This document shows, in pieces, positions 1 to 5,204 of a DNA stretch of 6,115 bases; position 1 is the first letter of the stretch; every line of letters starts with the position of its first letter. The stretch spans positions 1-6,115 of the forward strand of contig VAZF01000006.1 in NCBI GenBank assembly GCA_005888425.1, given 5' to 3'. Both the position numbers and the translations under genes were made by a program. The DNA is from Alphaproteobacteria bacterium. Its GTDB lineage: Bacteria; Pseudomonadota; Alphaproteobacteria; ATCC43930; CGMCC-115725. The notes beneath the pieces were generated by a model. That model made no database searches. It was not told where the DNA came from and was given only the letters and a program-made list of their open reading frames with translations.

Positions 1-221
1 CCATCGATGAACCGATGCATCGCCAACCCCCGAAGCCCCAAGCTTCAGGATTTCTAAAGCAGATTCGCCCAGGGCGGAATCACCAGCACCGAAATCTCAG
101 GCCGTTTCCACACAGCCTGGACCCAAAGCCGATATTGAGCTGGGTGCGTCGTTCGACCCGTTCTGCCCGCTAGCAGCCATCCGAAGCAGCCAAAACAGTC
201 TCCCTCATAGACCACAATCTT
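1..221. other. Non-coding flank downstream of the metal-transport operon
   Basis: I see no supportable gene, tRNA or convincing intrinsic terminator here. It lies just past the stop codon of the leftward operon, so it holds that operon's 3' end. Small symmetric elements are visible: a perfect 10-base palindrome CGATGCATCG at 13-22, and a 5-bp inverted repeat (GAAGC at 32-36, GCTTC at 42-46, 5-base loop) with no T-run on either strand. The stretch from about 90 to 195 has the feel of degenerate intergenic sequence that recurs in rhizobial genomes, but this is an impression that I could not test. Confidence 0.55.
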
Positions 222-1568
222 TTAACGCAATTCCGGGCTGCGGCAGTAGATCGCGCTGCGCTCATCCGGCCGTTGCGCCACCGTCGCGAACGTCAACGCG
301 CCGCCGGGCCCCGCCATCGCGATCGCGTTAACGGCGAACCGGCCGATCACTTCACCGCTCGGCAGGGTTTCGCCGGCGGTCGCGACTCGGCCGATTTCGC
401 CTGGCATGCCGGCAAAGGCAGCAAGCGGTCCGGGGCCGCCGTCGAGAGCGGCTATGAATGCCGTCGCCCCACCCGGCCCAGCAGTGGGCCAAGGACCGAA
501 ACCGGCATAGCGGCCGCCACCCGGCGCGGGTGCTCCCTCCGCGGCAATCTCGGCCAGACCTTCCGCTCCGCTCCGCATCACCGCTTCGCGTGTCGTCCCG
601 CCTTCGCCGAGATACGCGCCGAATGCGATCCCGCCCTCATCATCGATCGCAACCCGCTCCGAGAACCGCAGGATCATGGCGCCGCTCGGGGCCCGGTCGC
701 CGGCTCCGACCACCAGACGCAGCTCGCGCGCACCTGCGACGAAGATGCCGCCGAGCGCCGGGCCCCTGAAGAGGGCCGCCGGAAAGGCGATAACGCCGGC
801 GTTGTTCAGCGCCGGGCCGCCGATCTTGTCCATCGTGCCGCCGATCCGAAGCAGCCGGTCGCCTTCTGCTGTTACCCGCTGCAAGAGCCTCCCATTCCAG
901 AAATACAGCACATCGAGAGTGTCGCGGCCGCGGCGCACATTGGCGACAAAAGCGAGCTCGTCATTGTCGTTGACGGACGGCGCGTCGAAACTGATCAGGA
1001 CACCTCCCGGCATTCCCGGCGCATCGTCGCCCGCGCGCGCGATCGTCTGCACCCCCTCCGGCGCGGCGAGGAAAACTCCCTCGGTTGCGCGCCCGCCGGC
1101 GATGTGCGCGACAAACGCGCCGTGTCCCGCCGCATTCAATGATGGCAGCGGATGCGCCCCGAACTCCGCGAGCGTTCCGCCCCCCGATAGATTGTCGCCG
1201 AACGCGGCTAGCTTTCTCACCTGGCCGCCTTCGGCGATGAAGATGCCCTCGCGGGCCGGCGAGCGCAGTACGGTGGCATAAAACGCGACCTGACCGCGCG
1301 CATTGACCGGCGCGGCAACCGGGTGCGCAGCGACATCGAAACGATCGAAGCGGCCGCCACCGGGCGCGGGGAAACCGGACTGGACCACCGCGCGCAAGCC
1401 GCCACTAGCGAGCACCGGCACGACGACGGGCGGCGCCGCGACGCGAACCGGGGGCTCAGCCGATGAAATCGACGGGGTTGACGGCGCAACCCACAACACG
1501 GCTGCCCACAACCCGGCGACTGCGATCCCCGCGGCGAGCAGGCGCCACCACACCGAAACCAGCAACAT
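222..1568 (-). CDS. Exported or membrane-anchored seven-repeat (NxxGxxAF-type) protein, fourth gene of the metal-transport operon
   Basis: This 448-residue protein has no catalytic motif that I recognise. Residues about 9-28 form a Trp-rich hydrophobic segment after a short basic start (WWR). It is a signal anchor or signal peptide, and no clean AxA cleavage site is visible, so the protein should face the periplasm. A Pro/Val-rich linker (about 29-55) follows. The rest is seven regular repeats, each with a Gly/Pro turn (such as PAPGGGR or GDDAPG) and a core like NARGQVAF. The cores begin at residues 89, 145, 200, 255, 309, 364 and 420. This matches the 'choice-of-anchor tandem repeat NxxGxxAF' proteins (DUF7453-like), which have no known function. 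The last two copies have drifted to GPGGATAF and GPGGALTF. The ATG lies 3 bases beyond the stop of the metal-binding protein gene, with no strong Shine-Dalgarno, so translation is probably coupled. Its position equals that of aztD in aztABCD operons, and a role in metal handling is inferred from context only. It has no His-rich cluster. Confidence 0.88.
   Translation of the reverse strand: MLLVSVWWRLLAAGIAVAGLWAAVLWVAPSTPSISSAEPPVRVAAPPVVVPVLASGGLRAVVQSGFPAPGGGRFDRFDVAAHPVAAPVNARGQVAFYATVLRSPAREGIFIAEGGQVRKLAAFGDNLSGGGTLAEFGAHPLPSLNAAGHGAFVAHIAGGRATEGVFLAAPEGVQTIARAGDDAPGMPGGVLISFDAPSVNDNDELAFVANVRRGRDTLDVLYFWNGRLLQRVTAEGDRLLRIGGTMDKIGGPALNNAGVIAFPAALFRGPALGGIFVAGARELRLVVGAGDRAPSGAMILRFSERVAIDDEGGIAFGAYLGEGGTTREAVMRSGAEGLAEIAAEGAPAPGGGRYAGFGPWPTAGPGGATAFIAALDGGPGPLAAFAGMPGEIGRVATAGETLPSGEVIGRFAVNAIAMAGPGGALTFATVAQRPDERSAIYCRSPELR
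270..1379 (-). repeat. Seven tandem ~55-residue protein repeats (NxxGxxAF type)
   Basis: Core motifs in the translated protein are NARGQVAF (89), NAAGHGAF (145), NDNDELAF (200), NNAGVIAF (255), DDEGGIAF (309), GPGGATAF (364) and GPGGALTF (420). The spacings are 56, 55, 55, 54, 55 and 56 residues. Each core follows a Gly-rich turn: for example GFPAPGGGR at 65, GDDAPGMPGG at 180, GDRAPSG at 290, EGAPAPGGGR at 344 and GETLPSG at 399. The periodicity is read directly from the sequence. That it folds as a seven-bladed beta-propeller is inference. Confidence 0.85.
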
Positions 1569-1571
1569 GGC

Positions 1572-2486
1572 TCAGTTCATCGTCATCCCGGCCTTCAGGA
1601 CGGACACATCATGACGCAGCATCTTGAGGTAAGTGTCCGCCTCGCCCGGGGCGGGGGAGAGCGAGTCGCCGTATAGCATGCCGCCGATCACCGCGCCGGT
1701 TTCAGCCGCGATGCGCTGCATCGTGCGCGGATCGGTGATGCTGTCGAGAAACAGCGCCCTGACGTGTTCGGCCTTGATCTGCCGCGCCAGTTTCGCAAGC
1801 TCTGCCGCAGACGGTTCGCTCTTGTTGGTCCAACCGTTCACCGCCAGCAGCGTGATGCCGTAGGCGGTCGCGATGTATTGCAGCGAATCGTGCGACGCCA
1901 AGGACCGCCGCTTTCGTAGCGGGATTTCCGACATCTCCTTGCGCGCCCAGTCATCGATCGCCCGTAGCTCCTTTGTGTAGGCGGTGGCGTGCGCTCGGTA
2001 ATCGGCGGCATCGGCCGGATCGAGACGAGAGAGTGCTTCGGCGATGTTGCGGACGTAAATGATGCCGTTGCGCGGATCGAGCCAGGCGTGCTGATCGATG
2101 GCCGCCGGAAGCTGCCGACCGGAAACCGGATGCTCCTCCTCCGCGGTGAGCGTCCGCACCCCCCGGCTGACGACGATCTTCGCGCCTTCGAACCGAGCCT
2201 GCTTGAGCAGCGGCTCGAGCCAAGGCTCGAACTCCTCGTTGAGGTCGTTGATGAAGACGGCGCGCGCGGCGGCTACCGTGGCGACATCGGCTGCGGTCGG
2301 CTGGTACAGCTCGCAATCACCTCCCGCTACGACGATTGTTTTTATATCGAGGTGACCGCCGCCAATAGTGGCGAGCATGTCTCCGATGATACTGAACGTC
2401 GCGACGACGGGGATGCGGTCCGCCGCCAGCACCGGGTTTGAAAGCAACATGCCCACAAACGCGATCGCGAGAATACGGGGCAACAT
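1572..2486 (-). CDS. aztC: Periplasmic zinc/metal ABC transporter substrate-binding protein, AztC/ZnuA-like
   Basis: This 304-residue cluster A-I (TroA/ZnuA) solute-binding protein captures a divalent metal, probably Zn(II), in the periplasm and passes it to the permease. Residues 1-21 are a Sec signal peptide with likely cleavage VLA|AD. The mature protein begins with the family-typical VVATFSIIGDMLATIGG. Expected ligand sites are H133 (DQHAWLDPRN), H199 (SHDSLQY) and D274 (LYGDSLSP), and the conserved SEPSAAEL (223-230) and SITDPR (249-254) are present. The first ligand site is unusual: the family pattern D-A/S-H-x-Y-Q/E-P-T reads DCELYQPT (57-64), placing E59 where His is expected. The insert before H133 carries EEEH instead of a long His-rich loop. 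The open frame extends upstream to a GTG at 2693, but the ATG at 2486 is preferred because it gives a clean signal peptide, has GGAG six bases upstream, and overlaps the permease stop as TGATG. The symbol aztC rests on family resemblance and gene order. ZnuA-like or a Mn-type binder are alternatives. Confidence 0.9.
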   Translation of the reverse strand: MLPRILAIAFVGMLLSNPVLAADRIPVVATFSIIGDMLATIGGGHLDIKTIVVAGGDCELYQPTAADVATVAAARAVFINDLNEEFEPWLEPLLKQARFEGAKIVVSRGVRTLTAEEEHPVSGRQLPAAIDQHAWLDPRNGIIYVRNIAEALSRLDPADAADYRAHATAYTKELRAIDDWARKEMSEIPLRKRRSLASHDSLQYIATAYGITLLAVNGWTNKSEPSAAELAKLARQIKAEHVRALFLDSITDPRTMQRIAAETGAVIGGMLYGDSLSPAPGEADTYLKMLRHDVSVLKAGMTMN

Positions 2487-3343
2487 CAAGTGCTCCACCC
2501 CGGGACAGGCGTCACACGCCGCAGGATGCCGGCAAGGATGGACGACATCCCGAACAGCACTCCCGCGCTCAGCACGATCGCCGGGCCAGAGGGCAGATTG
2601 CCGTGATATGACAGGAGAAGCCCGGCTAGCGAAGCGGCCACGCCGAAGCCGGTCGCCAGGGCGATCGATGCTGCCGCCCCCAAGCGCCAGCACCTCGCCG
2701 CTGCCGCCGGAAGCAGCATCGGGCCGAGCGCCAGCAACGTGCCGAACGCCTGGAAGCTCGCGACCAGCGCCAGCACGACAAGCGCGGCGAACACCGCTCC
2801 ATACGGCGCCCGTATGCCCGCCGCGAGAAGAAACGCCGGGTCAAAGGCGCCTACGGCCAGCGGTCTATAGAGGGCTGCTATGACCAACAGTATAATGCTG
2901 GCAAGGGCAGCAATCTGCAGCAGCGCGGCGCGGTCGATCGCCAGGACCGTGCCGAACAGCACGCGCATGATTTCCACATTGCTGCCGCGCCACGCGACGA
3001 GAAGAACGCCGAGCGAGAGGGCGATCAGATAAAACGCGACGAGCCCTACGTCACGCCTCGCCCGATCACTGGCGAGGAGCCCGGCAAGCGCCGCCACGGC
3101 AAACCCGCTTGCCAGCCCGCCTAGCGACAACCAGACCGGCGATGGCCCTGCGTACAGAAACCCGATCGCGGCGCCGGGCATGACCGCATGTCCGAGGACA
3201 TCGCCGTCGAGGCTCGCGCGGCGCAAGATCAGCAGCGTTCCAACCGCGCCGTTGGCCAGCGCCAGCGCCAGGCAAGCAACCAGAGCCGCGCGCATAAAAG
3301 CGAGCGTCTCGAATGGTTCAACAAGGAGCGCATGCGCCGACAT
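2486..3343 (-). CDS. aztB: Zinc/metal ABC transporter permease, ABC-3 family (AztB/ZnuB-like)
   Basis: This 285-residue inner-membrane permease carries metal ions across the cytoplasmic membrane, working as a dimer with the ATPase. It is almost entirely hydrophobic, with about eight membrane segments beginning near residues 17, 50, 71, 99, 141, 181, 222 and 255. Family landmarks include the first-helix region FMRAALVACLALALANGAVG (16-35), LDGDVLGHAVMPGAAIGFL (45-63), which matches the conserved D-x-L-x-H-A-x-x-P-G motif, VLFGTVLAID (128-137), GTLLALGPMLLPAAAARCW (201-219), and SYHGNLPSGPAIVL (245-258). Its length is normal for the family. The frame is open upstream to an ATG at 3487 inside the ATPase gene, but the ATG at 3343 gives the usual N-terminus and overlaps the ATPase stop by one base (TGATG). 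The same arrangement recurs at its own 3' end, so translation is probably coupled. Only a weak GGCGG lies upstream as a binding site. Assignment to AztB over ZnuB rests on the neighbouring ATPase. Confidence 0.92.
   Translation of the reverse strand: MSAHALLVEPFETLAFMRAALVACLALALANGAVGTLLILRRASLDGDVLGHAVMPGAAIGFLYAGPSPVWLSLGGLASGFAVAALAGLLASDRARRDVGLVAFYLIALSLGVLLVAWRGSNVEIMRVLFGTVLAIDRAALLQIAALASIILLVIAALYRPLAVGAFDPAFLLAAGIRAPYGAVFAALVVLALVASFQAFGTLLALGPMLLPAAAARCWRLGAAASIALATGFGVAASLAGLLLSYHGNLPSGPAIVLSAGVLFGMSSILAGILRRVTPVPGWST
2493..2496 (-). promoter_or_regulatory. Ribosome binding site GGAG of the metal-binding protein gene
   Basis: Read on the minus strand, the end of the permease gene contains TGGAG followed by six bases (CACTTG) and the ATG at 2486. 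This supports the internal ATG over the upstream GTG at 2693 as the true start. Confidence 0.65.
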
Positions 3344-4053
3344 CACGCCGCCATTGCCGGTAGTGCGACCTCCGTCGTTCCCCAGGCGAGGCAGCGCCGC
3401 GCCAAGACCAAAGTCGACGGAAAGTGCGCCCGCACCAAATTGAGATCGTGCAGCACGACGATGACGGTCCGTCCCTCCTCGTGCCATCGCGTTACCTGAT
3501 CGAGCAGCACCGAGAGGCTCTGCGCATCGACCGCGGCAAACGGCTCGTCGAGCAGAATGATTGCGGCATCCTGCACAATCACCCGCGCAAACAGCGCCCG
3601 CTGCAACTCGCCGAGCGACAGCTCGCCAATCGGGCGCGCCAGCTTTCCCGGTAGTCCGACGGTTTCCGTCGCCGCTGCGACACGCGCTCTTAGCGAAGCG
3701 TCGGGGGAGCGGAAGGCGCCGAACTCCCGCCAGCCGCCGAGCGTGATCAACTCCGATAATGTCAGCGGATACTCATGGTCGATTGCCGTACGCTGCGGCA
3801 GATAGGCCAACCGCGACCGCGCCGTACAATTCACCGCTCCGCCGGCCAGGCGCACGACGCCCGCGATCGCCGCCAGCAGGGTGCTCTTGCCGGCCCCGTT
3901 CGCCCCGACGACCGCAGTCAGGCTGCCCGAAATGAACTCACCGCTGACCGCCTCCAAGGCTATTCGCCGCCCGTAGCGCACGGTCACATCGCGCAACGCG
4001 ACGCCGCCGTCTACTCCCTTTATTCGCCGAAGCGAAACCACTCCCCTCCCCAT
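3343..4053 (-). CDS. aztA: Zinc/metal ABC transporter ATP-binding protein (AztA-like)
   Basis: This 236-residue cytoplasmic ATPase powers the metal importer. Visible motifs are Walker A GANGAGKST (50-58), Q-loop YLPQ (84-87), Walker B IILLDEP (165-171), D-loop AAVD (173-176) and switch His H202 (LHDLN). The signature is LSLGELQRA (145-153), deviating from the consensus LSGGQ by Leu for Gly and Glu for Gln. The invariant Ser and second Gly remain, so activity is expected. The stretch GGWREFGAF (106-114) after the Q-loop resembles the Trp/Gly/Ala/Phe insert of AztA-type ATPases. This is the first gene of the leftward operon. ATG 4053 is chosen. A TTG at 4071 would add six residues, and a GTG at 4041 is less likely because its GGGGAGGGGA sits directly against the codon. 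There is no good Shine-Dalgarno before 4053, so the exact start is uncertain. The symbol is by resemblance, and a ZnuC/MntB-type ATPase is the alternative. Confidence 0.9.
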   Translation of the reverse strand: MGRGVVSLRRIKGVDGGVALRDVTVRYGRRIALEAVSGEFISGSLTAVVGANGAGKSTLLAAIAGVVRLAGGAVNCTARSRLAYLPQRTAIDHEYPLTLSELITLGGWREFGAFRSPDASLRARVAAATETVGLPGKLARPIGELSLGELQRALFARVIVQDAAIILLDEPFAAVDAQSLSVLLDQVTRWHEEGRTVIVVLHDLNLVRAHFPSTLVLARRCLAWGTTEVALPAMAA

Positions 4054-4128
4054 CCGGTCTGCCCACAGCAACCGCTTAAAGGCTGGTCAATCGAGGGTAG
4101 CGCAATCCCGCCAACTGCGTCATCCTTC

Positions 4129-4142
4129 CGCTAAGCTTAGCG
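4129..4142. promoter_or_regulatory. 14-bp perfect palindrome, candidate operator
   Basis: CGCTAAGCTTAGCG is a perfect 14-base palindrome with no spacer. It lies 37 bases upstream of the rightward ATG (4179) and about 75 bases from the leftward ATG (4053). Its position suits a dimeric regulator acting on one or both divergent units. No regulator gene is in the window, and the symmetry ends abruptly at both sides. Confidence 0.4.
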
Positions 4143-4155
4143 TCGTAACCGACGC
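4140..4155 (+). promoter_or_regulatory. Short hairpin in the leader of the cyclase gene
   Basis: GCGTCG (4140-4145), loop TAAC, and CGACGC (4150-4155) form a perfect GC-rich 6-bp stem with a tetraloop. It ends eight bases before the Shine-Dalgarno at 4163. If inside the transcript it could influence translation start or mRNA stability. It shares three bases with the palindrome at 4129-4142. There is no T-run, so it is not a terminator. Confidence 0.35.
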
Positions 4156-4162
4156 GCAGAAC

Positions 4163-4168
4163 AGGAGG
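4163..4168 (+). promoter_or_regulatory. Strong Shine-Dalgarno of the cyclase gene
   Basis: AGGAGG, continuing as GAGGAG to 4174, precedes the ATG at 4179 with either about 10 or about 4 bases of spacing. It is the strongest ribosome binding site in the window. It fixes the start of the cyclase gene and suggests efficient translation. Confidence 0.7.
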
Positions 4169-4178
4169 GAGGAGCGCC

Positions 4179-5201
4179 ATGAGAATCGCCGGATTAGCCG
4201 CGTTCCTAGGGATCTCGGTCCTGTCGTTGTTCGGACCAACGGCGCCAGCCCGGGCTGAGGCGGATTGCAAAGCGCTCGTCGCGCCCTCGCCGTTTGGGCC
4301 GGAGGATCAGACCGGCGCGACCAATCGCATCACGCCGGCTGTCACGAAGGCCGCCGCCGCCGAGATCCAGACCGGGGTGGTAACTCCGATGGCCTACCCG
4401 CTCGCCGATGGCGTGCCGCTGTTCGGGACCCGCTTCAGCAAGACCGTCCTGACCAGCTTCGCGACGATGCCGGGAGCCGAGTTCGGCAAGAACAAGCTGA
4501 GCTATATGGAAGACACCTATCTCAGCCAAAGCCATGTCGGCACCCACATCGACGGGATAGGCCACATCGGCGTGCAGGACTGCTACTACAACCAGACTCC
4601 GATGGGAAAATACATCACGCAGAACAACCTCAAACGCCTAGGTATTGAGAACATCAAAACGTTTGCGACGCGCGGCGTCGTCATCGACGCGGTGAAGGTG
4701 TTTCAGGCCGCCGGCAAGCTGAAGGCGAACGCTGCCTGCAAGCGCCCCTGCCTGGACGGGGGCACGATGATCACCGAAGCCGATCTGCAAGCCGGGCTCA
4801 AGATGTACAACGTAACCCTGAAGGAAGGAGATGCGGTGTTCATCAATACCGGGTGGGGTGATTTGTTTGAGCAATTTCCGGCGCAGAACGCGGCCTACAA
4901 CGGCGGCGAGCCGGGCATCACCGACTCGGCGGCGAAATGGCTCGCCTCTCAGAAGGTGGTCGTCGTTGGCAGCGACAGTTGGGCCGTTGAGGTGATCCCC
5001 GGCGAAGACAAGGACATTGCTTTCCCGGTGCACAAGACGCTGATCACCGATAACGGCATCCACATCATCGAGAATGTGCGCACACAGCTGATCGCAGATG
5101 CCGCGGCGGCCTCGAAGCGCGCCACATTCTTCCTCTCAATGACGGTGCCAAAGGCGGTCGGCCTCACCGGCACCTTCGTGAATATCGAGGCAATCCAATA
5201 G
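4179..5201 (+). CDS. Exported cyclase-family hydrolase (kynurenine formamidase-like, PF04199)
   Basis: This 340-residue protein has a Sec signal peptide (about 1-26, cleavage ARA|EAD) and should act in the periplasm. The cyclase family comprises metal-dependent hydrolases that act on amides, esters or lactones, kynurenine formamidase among them. The metal-site motif is H119-V-G-T-H123-I-D125-G-I-G-H129, matching HxGTHxDxxxH with Gly-Ile-Gly where many members have a Pro. Other family landmarks are DQTGATNRIT (43-52), GDAVFINTGWG (217-227), the GITDSAAKWLA region (246-256), which holds the distal Asp/Ser residues of the family, and the VVGSDSWAVE segment (262-271). The length exceeds that of small cytoplasmic formamidases (about 210 residues) and suits the longer bacterial cyclase subfamily. 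Four Cys remain after cleavage (30, 135, 187, 191), with CKRPC at 187-191, so disulfides are possible. The substrate cannot be read from the sequence. The next gene starts 3 bases after the stop, implying co-transcription with a binding protein. Confidence 0.88.
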   Translation: MRIAGLAAFLGISVLSLFGPTAPARAEADCKALVAPSPFGPEDQTGATNRITPAVTKAAAAEIQTGVVTPMAYPLADGVPLFGTRFSKTVLTSFATMPGAEFGKNKLSYMEDTYLSQSHVGTHIDGIGHIGVQDCYYNQTPMGKYITQNNLKRLGIENIKTFATRGVVIDAVKVFQAAGKLKANAACKRPCLDGGTMITEADLQAGLKMYNVTLKEGDAVFINTGWGDLFEQFPAQNAAYNGGEPGITDSAAKWLASQKVVVVGSDSWAVEVIPGEDKDIAFPVHKTLITDNGIHIIENVRTQLIADAAAASKRATFFLSMTVPKAVGLTGTFVNIEAIQ

Positions 5202-5204
5202 CGC

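Larger units (their letters stand above)
4054..4178. promoter_or_regulatory. Divergent promoter region between the metal operon and the cyclase gene
   Basis: These 125 bases separate two outward-facing genes, so both promoters should lie here or overlap the first codons. On the minus strand a TTGACC (about 4085-4090) could be a -35 element for the metal operon, but no good -10 follows at the right distance. I see no convincing sigma-70 pair for the rightward genes. No sequence matching the AT-rich alphaproteobacterial Zur box is evident. The symmetric elements at 4129-4155 are the best candidates for regulatory sites. Confidence 0.6.

Noticed and set aside
32..46. Inverted repeat GAAGC/GCTTC as a terminator of the leftward operon
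   Set aside because: The stem is only 5 bp and no T-run follows on the minus strand. It is also about 180 bases past the stop codon.
273..1142. Plus-strand 289-residue open frame opposite the repeat-protein gene
   Set aside because: It is rich in Arg, Pro and Ala with no recognisable domain, and it lies wholly antisense to a gene with clear repeats and a signal segment. High GC makes such shadows common.
2487..2693. 69-residue N-terminal extension of the metal-binding protein from GTG 2693
   Set aside because: The extension is Arg-rich and lies inside the permease gene. It would bury the signal peptide that begins precisely at ATG 2486.
3344..3487. 48-residue N-terminal extension of the permease from ATG 3487
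   Set aside because: It lies within the ATPase gene, is polar and unlike ABC-3 permeases, and the ATG at 3343 forms a typical TGATG junction.
4072..4178. Zur box for zinc control of the leftward operon
   Set aside because: No AT-rich inverted repeat of the alphaproteobacterial Zur type is visible. The only strong palindrome has a different sequence.
4638..5063. Minus-strand 141-residue open frame opposite the cyclase gene
   Set aside because: It is antisense to the conserved cyclase frame and shows no independent domain or binding site.
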